A stretch of DNA of 35,235 nucleotides from Erysipelotrichaceae bacterium. GTDB taxonomy: Bacteria > Bacillota_I > Bacilli_A > Erysipelotrichales > Erysipelotrichaceae. Positions 14,992-22,941 of this stretch are shown piece after piece. The position numbers were made by a program, and so were the translations under genes. The DNA is taken from contig JAFYOL010000176.1 of the NCBI GenBank assembly GCA_017560205.1, positions 1 through 35,235 of the forward strand, in the 5' to 3' direction. The notes beneath the pieces were generated by a model. The model had not been told where the DNA came from. It ran no database searches and worked only from the letters and a program-made list of their open reading frames with translations. Position 1 is the stretch's first letter, and every line of letters begins with the position of its first letter.

Positions 14992-15829
14992 AGTAAATCT
15001 TGGTTTAGATGTCGTATGTCGTAGAGAAGATGGCTATCATGAATTGAATATGATCATGGTCCCAATTGATTTCTATGATATCGTTGAAGTGAACTTCAGT
15101 GACACGATGTCCTTTACATCCAATGTTGCTTATCTGCCGACAGATGATAAGAATACCATGTTGAAGGCAGTGAATGTGATGCGTGAATATTTCGGATTTA
15201 CTGAGAACTTTGCGCTGAACTTGTCAAAACACATTCCATCACAGGCAGGGCTTGCAGGTGGAAGCAGTGATGCTGCAGCGACGATGCATCTGATCAAGGA
15301 AATGCTGAATCTTGAAGCGGATGATGAAACCATGATTCAGCTGGCTAAAAAGGTGGGTGCTGATGTGCCGTTCTGTTATATGGAACAACCTGCACAGGTC
15401 AGCGGTATTGGTGAGAAGATGGATTACTTTGATCTTGAAGCTGATTTCTATCTCTTTTTAGCGAAGCCATATCGTGGTGTGTCCACAAAGAAGGCTTTTG
15501 AAAGTATCAATTTTGATACATTAAGACATCCAAACATTGAAGCATTAAGAGAAGGTCTTGAAAACAGAAACTATTATCAGGTCCTGGGCGCTTTAGGCAA
15601 CTCTCTGGAACAGCCTGCATTTGAACTGGTTCCACAGATTAAAGAAGTAAAACATGATCTTCTGGATATGGGATTTGATGGGGCATTGATGTCAGGTTCA
15701 GGCTCTACTGTCTTTGGTATTACGAAAGATAAAGAGCTGATGGAACGTGCATCTGCCTATTTCAGAAAAAAAGGATGCTTTGTACGAAAAACACGTATAC
15801 TTCAACCACGTAAGGAACTTGAAAGATAG
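14969..15829 (+). CDS. ispE: 4-diphosphocytidyl-2-C-methyl-D-erythritol kinase IspE
   Basis: IspE is the GHMP kinase that phosphorylates CDP-ME in the MEP isoprenoid pathway, feeding undecaprenyl carriers and other polyprenoids. The 286-residue protein shows RAYAKVNLGLDVVCRREDGYHELN at the N-terminus, the ATP-binding GHMP motif PSQAGLAGGSSDAAATM, VGADVPFC, and the C-terminal GALMSGSGSTVFG. It starts inside the end of ksgA, as often in Firmicutes, so translation is coupled. Two tandem terminators follow, and the stop codon sits in the first. Confidence 0.96.
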   Translation: MKRRAYAKVNLGLDVVCRREDGYHELNMIMVPIDFYDIVEVNFSDTMSFTSNVAYLPTDDKNTMLKAVNVMREYFGFTENFALNLSKHIPSQAGLAGGSSDAAATMHLIKEMLNLEADDETMIQLAKKVGADVPFCYMEQPAQVSGIGEKMDYFDLEADFYLFLAKPYRGVSTKKAFESINFDTLRHPNIEALREGLENRNYYQVLGALGNSLEQPAFELVPQIKEVKHDLLDMGFDGALMSGSGSTVFGITKDKELMERASAYFRKKGCFVRKTRILQPRKELER

Positions 15830-15840
15830 TTCCTTTTTAT
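15812..15840 (+). terminator. Terminator enclosing the ispE stop
   Basis: AAGGAACT (15812-15819) pairs with AGTTCCTT (15828-15835) around an eight-base loop, with a T-run after. The TAG stop (15827-15829) straddles loop and second arm. Confidence 0.88.
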
Positions 15841-15858
15841 TTTTATATAAAAACAGGG

Positions 15859-15883
15859 AAAAAAGCCCTAAAAGGCTTTTTTT
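15859..15883 (+). terminator. Second terminator between ispE and glmU
   Basis: AAAAAGCC and GGCTTTTT pair around CTAAAA, with seven consecutive Ts ending at 15883. It stacks behind the ispE terminator, isolating glmU-prs, whose likely -10 is TAAAAT at 15900-15905. Confidence 0.88.
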
Positions 15884-15926
15884 ATCATCACAATTTGAGT
15901 AAAATAGTAACGTGGAGGACTAAGAA

Positions 15927-17297
15927 ATGAAATCAGCAATATTAATGGCTGCCGGTAAAGGAACGCGTATGCATTCTGATTTACCTAAAGTCATGCATCA
16001 AGTCTGTGGTAAACCAATGTTGTCTCACATCATTGATAACTGCAGAAAAGCCTCAGTAGAAAGAATAGTGACAATTGTTGGTTATGGTCATGAAATTGTA
16101 GAAGCAGCAATGCAGAATGAATGTGAATTCGCACTGCAGATGCCACAGCTGGGAACTGGTCATGCAGTAATGCAGGCTACACAGCTGGAAAACGAAAAAG
16201 GACTGACTTTAGTTATCAATGGGGATTGCCCATGCATTCAAAGTGAAACACTGGAACAGCTGTTGAAAGAATGTGAAGATGCAGATATGGTCGTTCTCAG
16301 TGCAGTTGTAGAAGATGCAAGATCATATGGTCGTATTGTCCGTAAGGAAAATGGAAACATTGATCGCATTGTAGAATTCAAGGACTGCAATGAAGAAGAA
16401 AAGGCAATTCATGAAATCAATACAGGCATTTACTGTTTCAACAATGAAAAACTGTTTAAACATCTGAAGGACATTGGAAACAAGAATGCTCAGAAAGAGT
16501 ATTACATTACTGATCTGGTTGAAATCTTCAATCGCAATGGTCTGACTGTAAAGGCTACAATCGCTAAAAACAATGAAGAAGTAGCAGGGGTAAATGACTG
16601 TTATGAATTGTCTTTGGCAGAGAAATGGATGAGAGCTCAAATCAATGAAAAGTGGATGAGAGCTGGAGTTACATTTGTGAATCCAGATGCAACATATGTG
16701 GGTACAGATGTTACATTTGGTCATGATGTTACTTTGTATCCGAATGTAACATTGACAGGAAAAACTCATATTGGTAATGGAACAACAATTTTACCGAATT
16801 GCTGGCTGGAAAATGCAGTAATTGGTGAAAACTGCAAGATTGATGCTTCTCGTATCATTGATAGTGAGCTTAAGGATGACATTACGGTAGGTCCTTTCGC
16901 CCATATTCGTGGACATTCACTGGTTGAATCTAAAAACCGAATTGGAAATTTCGTTGAATTCAAAAACAATCATATTGGATATGATAGCAGATGTGCTCAT
17001 CTGACTTATTTGGGAGATTGTGAAATTGGAAGCAACGTAAATATTGGCTGTGGCGTAGTTACAGTAAACTACGATGGTAAAAACAAATGGCGCACAACAG
17101 TAAAAGATGGCGCGTTCATTGGTTCAAACGCAAATCTGATTGCACCAGTTACGGTTGGTGAAAATGGATTTGTAGCTTGCGGCAGCACAATTACCGACAA
17201 TGTTGATGACACTGACATGGCAATTGCCCGTGCAAGACAAGTCAACAAACCAGGATATGGAAAAGCGTACCTTGATAAGGTTCGTGGAAAAAAATAA
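15927..17297 (+). CDS. glmU: Bifunctional UDP-N-acetylglucosamine pyrophosphorylase / glucosamine-1-phosphate acetyltransferase GlmU
   Basis: GlmU makes UDP-GlcNAc for peptidoglycan and other glycans in two steps: acetylation of glucosamine-1-phosphate, then uridylylation. The N-terminal nucleotidyltransferase has LMAAGKGTRM (residues 6-15) with PK following, QLGTGHAV, NGDCPC and the EINTGIYCF block. From about residue 245 a left-handed beta-helix of hexapeptide repeats follows, with the acetyltransferase active-site region GPFAHIRGHS, EFKNNHIG, HLTYLGDCEIG and NYDGKNKW. At 456 residues it is full length. GGAGGAC precedes the ATG. It is 17 bases upstream of prs, the same pairing as in Bacillus. 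Confidence 0.97.
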   Translation: MKSAILMAAGKGTRMHSDLPKVMHQVCGKPMLSHIIDNCRKASVERIVTIVGYGHEIVEAAMQNECEFALQMPQLGTGHAVMQATQLENEKGLTLVINGDCPCIQSETLEQLLKECEDADMVVLSAVVEDARSYGRIVRKENGNIDRIVEFKDCNEEEKAIHEINTGIYCFNNEKLFKHLKDIGNKNAQKEYYITDLVEIFNRNGLTVKATIAKNNEEVAGVNDCYELSLAEKWMRAQINEKWMRAGVTFVNPDATYVGTDVTFGHDVTLYPNVTLTGKTHIGNGTTILPNCWLENAVIGENCKIDASRIIDSELKDDITVGPFAHIRGHSLVESKNRIGNFVEFKNNHIGYDSRCAHLTYLGDCEIGSNVNIGCGVVTVNYDGKNKWRTTVKDGAFIGSNANLIAPVTVGENGFVACGSTITDNVDDTDMAIARARQVNKPGYGKAYLDKVRGKK

Positions 17298-17314
17298 ATA
17301 GGGGGAAAACTAAA

Positions 17315-18274
17315 ATGATGAAAGAAACTGTAATCTTCTCGCTGTCTTCAAGCGTAGAACTGACCAAAGAAATCTGCAACTATCTGAATCTGCCAATGGG
17401 TAAATGTGCAGTAAGACATTTTGCGGATGGAGAAATTCTGATTGAACCTGAAGAAACTGTACGTGGCCGTTCAGTATTTATCATTCAGTCAACTTGTGCA
17501 CCAGTGTCTGAAACACTGATGGAAGTTCTGATCTGTCTGGATGCATGCCGTCGTGCAAGTGCAGGAGAAATTACTGTTGTAACACCATACTTCGGATATG
17601 CTCGTCAGGACCGTAAGGCTCGTGCTCGTCAGCCTATCACAGCGAAGCTGGTTGCCAACCTGCTGGAAAGCGCAGGAGCTGACCGCGTTGTCACTGTTGA
17701 CCTGCATGCTACACAGATTCAGGGATTCTTCAATATCCCAATCGATAACCTGAGTGCTATCTCACTGATTGGACAGTACTTCCGTTCTAAGAATCTGGAC
17801 GACATCGTTGTTGTATCTCCTGACCACGGTGGAACAACTCGTGCTCGTAATCTGGCTGACCTGTTGAATGCTCCACTGGCAATCATTGACAAGCGTCGTC
17901 CAAAACCAAACGTAGCTGAAGCTATGAACATCATCGGGGACGTTGAAGGTAAAGATGTTGTCATCATCGACGACATGTGCGATACAGCAGGCAGCTTGGT
18001 AGCTGGTATCAAGATCCTGAAGGACAAGGGTGCTAAGGATATCTACTGTGCAGTCAGCCATGGACTTCTGTCTGGACCTGCAGTTGAACGATTGAACAAC
18101 GCCCCTATCAAGGAATTCGTTATCACAAACACAATTGAACTTTCTGAAGAAAAGCGCAAAGCTTGCCCTAAGATTACAGTATTGTCAGTAGGTTACATGC
18201 TGGCAAAGACAATCGAAGCGATCAAGACACACTCACCTGTATCTGAAGTTTACGATTTGTTCAATGACAAATAA
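17315..18274 (+). CDS. prs: Ribose-phosphate pyrophosphokinase (PRPP synthase)
   Basis: Prs converts ribose-5-phosphate and ATP to PRPP for purines, pyrimidines, NAD, His and Trp. The 319-residue sequence has the family blocks FADGEILIEPEETVRG, PYFGYARQDRKARARQPITAKLVANLL, the metal/ATP-binding VDLHATQIQGFFNIP, the flexible-loop DKRRPKPN, and the PRPP loop VVIIDDMCDTAGSL. The ATG at 17315 has GGGGG nine bases upstream. A second ATG follows directly, but its spacing is less good. It forms an operon with glmU. Confidence 0.97.
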   Translation: MMKETVIFSLSSSVELTKEICNYLNLPMGKCAVRHFADGEILIEPEETVRGRSVFIIQSTCAPVSETLMEVLICLDACRRASAGEITVVTPYFGYARQDRKARARQPITAKLVANLLESAGADRVVTVDLHATQIQGFFNIPIDNLSAISLIGQYFRSKNLDDIVVVSPDHGGTTRARNLADLLNAPLAIIDKRRPKPNVAEAMNIIGDVEGKDVVIIDDMCDTAGSLVAGIKILKDKGAKDIYCAVSHGLLSGPAVERLNNAPIKEFVITNTIELSEEKRKACPKITVLSVGYMLAKTIEAIKTHSPVSEVYDLFNDK

Positions 18275-18275
18275 G

Positions 18276-18297
18276 AAGAGCCGAAAGGCTCTTTTTA
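18276..18297 (+). terminator. Intrinsic terminator after prs
   Basis: AAGAGCC (18276-18282) and GGCTCTT (18287-18293) around a GAAA tetraloop, then a T-run. Confidence 0.93.
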
Positions 18298-18311
18298 CTT
18301 TATATATCTAT

Positions 18312-18331
18312 ATAATGGGAATCGTTATTAG
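18312..18331 (-). repeat. Dispersed 20-bp motif, copy 3 (intergenic, inverted)
   Basis: Reverse complement is identical to 2823-2842 and 10706-10725, and it shares flanking TTT (with copy 1) and AT (with copy 2). It lies 15 bases after the prs terminator and about 200 bases upstream of the AGCS -10 element. The rest of this 290-bp gap (to 18565) is AT-rich with no ORF of note. Confidence 0.88.
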
Positions 18332-18529
18332 AAAAACTTAAATAAGCTTTTATTATCATATTATTTACTATTATTAAATAGATGAAACAATAGAGATATA
18401 ACACTGTATCCAGGTAATAAATCATGAAAACACCATCCGGAAATGTAATTATTTCCCAAACACATGAAATTTCACATGCATTTTATATAAAGAAAGGAAT
18501 GTTTTGTATAGCGTTAGAGCAGGGAAAAC

Positions 18530-18538
18530 TGTTATGAT
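18530..18538 (+). promoter_or_regulatory. Extended -10 promoter for the AGCS symporter
   Basis: TG-T-TATGAT with the -10 at 18533-18538. The leader would be about 20 bases with a GTAGGGG ribosome site. No clear -35. Confidence 0.45.
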
Positions 18539-18565
18539 AAGTATATGTAGTAGGGGTTTTATTTT

Positions 18566-19930
18566 ATGATTTACATTGAACAAGTTGTGGACTTTCTGAA
18601 TGATATTTTATGGGGTCCGCCAATGATTTTTCTTTTGACAGGGACACATATCTGGATGACCTGGAAGACTGGGATAGTCCAGAGATATGTCTTCAAAGGG
18701 ATCAAGTTATCCGTCTCCAAAGATCCGGATGCGCAAGGAGATATCAGTCCCTTTGCGGCATTGACAACTGCTTTGGCATCAACGATTGGTACTGGAAATA
18801 TCATCGGTGTTGCGACTGCGATTGTATCAGGAGGACCTGGTGCTGTGTTGTGGACATGGCTAGTGGGTGTATTGGGAATTGCGACAAAGTATGCAGAGAG
18901 TCTGATTGCGATCAAGTATCGCAAGAAACTGCCGGATGGTTCTTATATCGGTGGTGCCATGACTGCACTTGAACATCTGAACTTGAAGGGTGTCGGAATT
19001 CTGTTTGCACTGCTGACAGGGGTATGTGCATTCGGCATTGGCTGTGGTGTTCAGTCCAATGCGATTGCGGATGTTATTTATACTAACTACAAGATTCCTG
19101 TTGTGATTACTGCATTTGTGATTGCAGTACTGACAGCGATTGTGATTTTAGGTGGGGTCAAGTCAATTTCTACTGTATGTGAAAAGCTTGTCCCATTCAT
19201 GTCTTTGTTTTATGTGTTAGGTTGTGTTTATATCCTGTATTATAATCGTGCTTATTTAGGGGATACGATTTCATTGATTATCACAAGTGCATTTACACCA
19301 AGAGCAGCAATGGGTGGATTTGTAGGTTCAACGATTATGGTTGCGGCTCGTTATGGTATCGCAAGAGGTTTGTTTTCAAATGAATCAGGTATGGGTTCTG
19401 CACCGATTGTTGCGGCAGCATCCCAAAGTAGAAACTCAGTACGTACTGCATTGATTAGTTCAACAGGTGTGTTCTGGGATACCGTTGTGGTTTGTCTGGT
19501 AACAGGTCTTGTACTGGTTTCAAGCATCATTGCCAATGATGCAGTCAGCAGCGTTGGTCTTGAAGGTGGTCAGCTGGCTTCTTTGACATTCGCTCAGATT
19601 CCAGTTGTGGGTACTCCACTTCTTGTGTTTGGGGTTATGACATTCGCCTTCTCTACCATTTTAGGCTGGTACTATTATGGAGAACGAAGTGTTGTTTATC
19701 TGTTTGGAAACAAGGCAAGTTTCCCATATCGACTGCTTTGGGTAGTCTTTGCCTTCTTGGGTGCGGTCTTGAATCTGGCACTGGTATGGAAGATTGCGGA
19801 TGCGTTGAATGCATTGATGGCAATTCCAAATCTGATTGCAGTATTGCTGCTGAGCAATCTGATTGTCAAAGAGACAAAGTATTATCTTCATGAAGATCGA
19901 TTAGATGAAAGAGATCCAGAATTGAAATAA
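18566..19930 (+). CDS. Sodium:alanine/glycine symporter (AGCS family)
   Basis: AGCS proteins import alanine, glycine or, in some members, glutamine with Na+. The 454-residue polytopic membrane protein shows the family blocks ALTTALASTIGTGNIIGVATAI, GGPGAVLWTWLVGVLG, ATKYAESLIAIKYR, GGAMTAL and the strong signature RGLFSNESGMGSAPIVAAAS. Around ten or eleven membrane segments can be seen. It is somewhat short at the N-terminus but not truncated. It stands alone with its own promoter and terminator. Substrate choice between alanine, glycine and glutamine cannot be read from the sequence. Confidence 0.94.
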   Translation: MIYIEQVVDFLNDILWGPPMIFLLTGTHIWMTWKTGIVQRYVFKGIKLSVSKDPDAQGDISPFAALTTALASTIGTGNIIGVATAIVSGGPGAVLWTWLVGVLGIATKYAESLIAIKYRKKLPDGSYIGGAMTALEHLNLKGVGILFALLTGVCAFGIGCGVQSNAIADVIYTNYKIPVVITAFVIAVLTAIVILGGVKSISTVCEKLVPFMSLFYVLGCVYILYYNRAYLGDTISLIITSAFTPRAAMGGFVGSTIMVAARYGIARGLFSNESGMGSAPIVAAASQSRNSVRTALISSTGVFWDTVVVCLVTGLVLVSSIIANDAVSSVGLEGGQLASLTFAQIPVVGTPLLVFGVMTFAFSTILGWYYYGERSVVYLFGNKASFPYRLLWVVFAFLGAVLNLALVWKIADALNALMAIPNLIAVLLLSNLIVKETKYYLHEDRLDERDPELK

Positions 19931-19960
19931 AAAAGAAGACGTTCGATTGAACGTCTTTAT
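19930..19960. terminator. Bidirectional terminator between AGCS gene and degV
   Basis: AAGACGTTC (19936-19944) and GAACGTCTT (19949-19957) around GATT. T-rich sequence follows on both strands; the minus side (complement of the A-run near 19928-19934) is the stronger. Confidence 0.92.
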
Positions 19961-19964
19961 CATT

Positions 19965-20792
19965 TTAGAAATCTTCGAAGGCAACCAGGATACCGCCAAG
20001 TTCTGCATAGAAGCAGTTGAGGGCATGGTTGAGATGAATTTCAATCTGGCATTCAGGGAATTCCGCAAGAATTGCGTTCTTGAGAGATTCAGCGCCTTTT
20101 TCGTTGTAGCAGTGACCAATCATCACCTTAGCACCTTTGAATCCGAGTTCTTTCATGTTGTTGAGAAGAAGAGGGATAGCGCGCTTTTCACCACGGCATT
20201 TGTTGCGCTGTTCCAGCTGACCTTCTACAGCTTCACCGACAATGCGGATACCCAGAGCATTCACTGCCATCGCAATCGCAGGACTTACACGTCCATTTCT
20301 TGCCAGGTTTGTCACTGATTCCAGTGAAAACAGCAGGTGAGTGTGTGAATAGTATTCAGTGATCTGTTCCTTTACTTCTTCAAATGACAGACCAGCATTG
20401 ATCAATTCAGCCAGTTTATCAATGATCATTTTCATGTGAGGACCAGTAGAGAGCGAGTCAACAACATAAACTTTACGTCCAGGATGATCTTCCATATACT
20501 GATTACCTGCCATGATTGCAGAGTTATAAGAACCAGACAGCTTTGATGTGATTGTTACGCAAAATACACCTTCTGCATCGCCGAATGCTTCTTCCCATTC
20601 TGCAGCGTTTGGACATGATGTACCACTTTTTCCTTTATATGCCTTGATTTCCTGTGCCATATTATAGACATCAAGATTTTTGTCATCAACGTATTCTTTC
20701 TGTGCGATGATCTTCAGCGGAACTGAAGCATAATCAATGGTATTCATTTCATAAACGTTGGATGCTGAGTCAGCGACAATTTTCATTTTCAT
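19965..20792 (-). CDS. DegV-family fatty-acid-binding protein
   Basis: DegV/FakB proteins bind a fatty acid and present it to the kinase FakA for phosphorylation. The 275-residue sequence shows KIVADSASNV, GTSCPNAAEW, VTITSKLSGSYNSA, VVDSLSTGPHMKM, the fatty-acid-site block LLFSLESVTNLARNGRV and the C-terminal IEIHLNHALNCFYAELGGILV. The GTSxPN and SxLSGxYxSA elements match the ligand-binding pocket of FakB proteins. The first ATG (20792) has AAGAGG eight bases upstream. No fakA gene lies in the window. It is divergent from the DUF1836 gene, with about 135 bp between the starts. Confidence 0.93.
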   Translation of the reverse strand: MKMKIVADSASNVYEMNTIDYASVPLKIIAQKEYVDDKNLDVYNMAQEIKAYKGKSGTSCPNAAEWEEAFGDAEGVFCVTITSKLSGSYNSAIMAGNQYMEDHPGRKVYVVDSLSTGPHMKMIIDKLAELINAGLSFEEVKEQITEYYSHTHLLFSLESVTNLARNGRVSPAIAMAVNALGIRIVGEAVEGQLEQRNKCRGEKRAIPLLLNNMKELGFKGAKVMIGHCYNEKGAESLKNAILAEFPECQIEIHLNHALNCFYAELGGILVAFEDF

Positions 20793-20837
20793 ACATAAAC
20801 CTCTTTTCAGTCGATTACTGTAAACCGATGTATTGTC

Positions 20838-20866
20838 AATATAACTAATATCTACTATGATGTCAA
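20838..20866 (-). promoter_or_regulatory. Sigma-A promoter of degV
   Basis: On the minus strand TTGACA (20861-20866), 17 bases, TATATT (20838-20843); start near 20831, leader about 40 bases. Confidence 0.85.
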
Positions 20867-20883
20867 GGGTTAATTGAAACCCT
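20866..20883. promoter_or_regulatory. Inverted repeat between the divergent degV and DUF1836 promoters
   Basis: AGGGTT (20866-20871) and AACCCT (20878-20883) with a 6-bp spacer, placed exactly between the two opposed -35 hexamers. It is a plausible shared operator; the regulator is unknown, though DUF1836 itself is HTH-like. Confidence 0.45.
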
Positions 20884-20894
20884 GTGGCAACGTC

Positions 20895-20923
20895 TTGACG
20901 AACTATTCTTCTGAACGTAGAAT
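20895..20923 (+). promoter_or_regulatory. Sigma-A promoter at the DUF1836 gene, giving a leaderless mRNA
   Basis: TTGACG (20895-20900), exactly 17 bases, TAGAAT (20918-20923). Seven bases after the -10 is 20930, the A of the ATG. No Shine-Dalgarno lies between the -10 and the start. Confidence 0.75.
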
Positions 20924-20929
20924 GAGTAT

Positions 20930-21457
20930 ATGGAACATACGATTAATGAACAAATTTTAGAAAAAGTGAAGAGATTCCGTCTTCCTGAATATGAAACAAT
21001 TCCTGATGTAGGATTATATCTTGAACAGGTTGTGCAGTATATCAATGACTGTTTCAAACAGGTTCCTGGTATGGAAATTACAGGTTCTATGATCAGCAAT
21101 TATGTGAAACAGGGAGTTGTTGGAAAATCCATCAAGAAAAGATATTATCGTGAACACATTGTCCGTCTGATTTTCTCAGTGGTTGCCAAGAGTGTTCTTT
21201 CATTGGATAATATTGGTTTATTGTTTGTGATGCATGCAGAAGTTTATCCTGACTATATAGCTTATGAATATCTGAGAGAAGAAATGCTGAATGTAGGGGA
21301 ATATGTGTTTGGACTCAAGGATGATCTGCCTGAAATCGGAGTGACTCACTCAGATGCAAAGACCTTGCTGAGAAAGACTATCATTGCCTTCATGCATAAG
21401 ATTTATGTTGATATGCATCTGGAACTGGAAAGAGAGAAAAGAGAAAGCGCCAAGTAA
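20930..21457 (+). CDS. DUF1836 protein, putative MerR-like HTH regulator
   Basis: The 175-residue protein matches DUF1836: FRLPEYETIPDVGLYLEQVVQYIN near the start, then ITGSMISNYVKQGVV and KKRYYREHIVRLIF, which together look like a MerR-type winged helix-turn-helix (recognition region ISNYVK, wing KKRYY). The C-terminal part is helical and acidic, suitable for dimerisation or ligand sensing. Its role is not known. The start is fixed by the promoter: the ATG at 20930 coincides with the predicted transcription start and there is no ribosome site, so the mRNA is probably leaderless. It is divergent from degV and may regulate it (inference). Confidence 0.87.
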   Translation: MEHTINEQILEKVKRFRLPEYETIPDVGLYLEQVVQYINDCFKQVPGMEITGSMISNYVKQGVVGKSIKKRYYREHIVRLIFSVVAKSVLSLDNIGLLFVMHAEVYPDYIAYEYLREEMLNVGEYVFGLKDDLPEIGVTHSDAKTLLRKTIIAFMHKIYVDMHLELEREKRESAK

Positions 21458-21469
21458 GGGCGCTTTTTT
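21444..21469. terminator. Convergent terminator between DUF1836 and amidohydrolase genes
   Basis: AAAGCGCC (21444-21451) pairs with GGCGCTTT (21459-21466); T-run to 21469. The DUF1836 TAA is in the loop and the stop of the opposing amidohydrolase gene (21468-21470) overlaps the tract. Confidence 0.88.
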
Positions 21470-22856
21470 AATCAATTAAGTGGGGTTTAACGTCAGATGG
21501 AATCAGGCACTGATAAGTGTCTGAACCAAGACGCTGTTTGAATTCAGCTTTGGCTTTTTCAATGAGTTCAGGATGAGTGTGCAGTTCAATTGCAGCATGT
21601 GCCAGAACCATCCCTGCATAAAGCATGCCTTTGTGCGCAAGAGCTGATTTACCCTGAGCAACCCATTGCCAGCTGTGAGCACCTGCACCAAATGCGTAAC
21701 ATGCGGTGTTGATCTGTCCTGTTGGAACCACCCATGATACATCACCAACGTCTGTAGAGCCCATTCCACAGTCTTCACTGTGTACAGTTTCTGCGACACC
21801 CTGATGAAGTGGATGAGTTTTGATCATGTGTTGAAGCTCTGTTTTATTTTTAGCGTGCTGTGGTGCAGTTACATTTTCAATAGGGAATGTATCCTTGAAG
21901 CTCTGTGCATAATCAAGTTCTTCCTGTGTATATACTGGTGCAGGAACCTTGTTGAAGGCATCCGCAAGGACATCTTCCAGTACATAGTTAGGGATAGTAT
22001 TGCTTAAACCTTCATCAAATAAGAGATCCAGTTTGGTTTCTGTCATCAGTGCAGCACCTTTGGCGATGTTGATGACACGATCATACAGTTTTAATACTTT
22101 AGGGTTTGTGGTAGAGCGGATGAAGTATTTGACTTCAGCTTCAGACTGAACAACGTTTGGTGCTTTGCCCCCAACATTAAGATAAGCATAATGGACACGA
22201 TCAGTCGATTCCATGTGTTCTCTTAAGTAGTTGACCCCGACGCTCATCAGTTCGCAGGCATCAAGGGCAGAGCGTCCAAGATGTGGTGAACCTGCAGCGT
22301 GGGATGAAACACCATGGAAACGGAAGTTGACACTGATGCAGCTTTGTGATGAACCTGTATCAACCTGATTGAACAGACCTGGATGCCAAGTCAGTGCGAT
22401 ATCCGTGTTGTTGAGGTAGCCGTCTCTTGCAAGATAGGCCTTACCGCTTCCTGCTTCCTCTGCAGGACAGCCCAGTACTTCTACTGTACCCTGAAGGTTG
22501 TTTTCTTTCAGATAGTTGCGATATTCAATGGCAGCCGCAATAGCTCCGACACCTAACAGATGATGTCCGCATCCATGGCCTGTTGCTTCATTGGATGTGA
22601 TGGGTCTGTATTCTGTCACATCAGCAGTCTGATTCATGCCAAACAATGCATCATATTCAGTCAGGAATGTAATGACTGGTTTTCCTGTTCCCCATGTTGC
22701 CTTGTAGGCAGTCTCCATGTCTGCAATCTGTTCAGTGACTTCAAAACCTTCGTTTCTTAGAAACTCACACATAGCACGACTGGATTGTACTTCAGTAAAC
22801 CCTGTTTCTGCATAAGACCAGATCTGGTCTGATAAATAGGTTAATGATTGATTCAT
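21468..22856 (-). CDS. M20-family amidohydrolase, AbgB-like
   Basis: This 462-residue cytosolic enzyme belongs to the M20 metallopeptidase/amidohydrolase group, closest in pattern to AbgB (p-aminobenzoyl-glutamate hydrolase subunit B). It has the metal-binding GHGCGHHLLG (92-101), the catalytic AEEAGSGKAY, WHPG, the dimerisation-domain block RFHGVSSHAAGSPHLGRSALDACELM, and the C-terminal VAETVHSEDCGMGSTDVGDVSW. AAGGAG lies nine bases before the ATG. No AbgA or AbgT partner lies nearby, so a general N-acyl amino acid or dipeptide substrate is also possible. It stands as a single gene. Confidence 0.9.
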   Translation of the reverse strand: MNQSLTYLSDQIWSYAETGFTEVQSSRAMCEFLRNEGFEVTEQIADMETAYKATWGTGKPVITFLTEYDALFGMNQTADVTEYRPITSNEATGHGCGHHLLGVGAIAAAIEYRNYLKENNLQGTVEVLGCPAEEAGSGKAYLARDGYLNNTDIALTWHPGLFNQVDTGSSQSCISVNFRFHGVSSHAAGSPHLGRSALDACELMSVGVNYLREHMESTDRVHYAYLNVGGKAPNVVQSEAEVKYFIRSTTNPKVLKLYDRVINIAKGAALMTETKLDLLFDEGLSNTIPNYVLEDVLADAFNKVPAPVYTQEELDYAQSFKDTFPIENVTAPQHAKNKTELQHMIKTHPLHQGVAETVHSEDCGMGSTDVGDVSWVVPTGQINTACYAFGAGAHSWQWVAQGKSALAHKGMLYAGMVLAHAAIELHTHPELIEKAKAEFKQRLGSDTYQCLIPSDVKPHLID

Positions 22857-22910
22857 AGGTTTAGACTCCTTGTATATATAAAATAAGTGTAACGAATTGA
22901 TAGATAAATG

Positions 22911-22941
22911 AAAAGAAAAAGATGAACGTTTAGTTCATCTT
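22911..22941 (-). terminator. Terminator enclosing the addA stop
   Basis: On the minus strand AAGATGAAC and GTTCATCTT (plus coordinates 22933-22941 and 22919-22927) pair around a five-base loop holding the TAA stop, followed by a T-rich tract. Confidence 0.88.

Noticed and set aside
2823-18331. True periodic spacing of the 20-bp motif
   Set aside because: Intervals are 7,883 and 7,606 bp, and the next relative is about 10.5 kb on; three points do not establish a period.
2823-18331. Motif copies as ends of a transposon or MITE
   Set aside because: No extended shared flanks, target-site duplications or transposase between them; the DNA between is conserved core genes.
18499-18537. Twelve-codon leader ORF before the AGCS gene
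   Set aside because: The AGGA site touches the ATG with no spacing, and the predicted promoter lies at its end, so it would not be on the main transcript.
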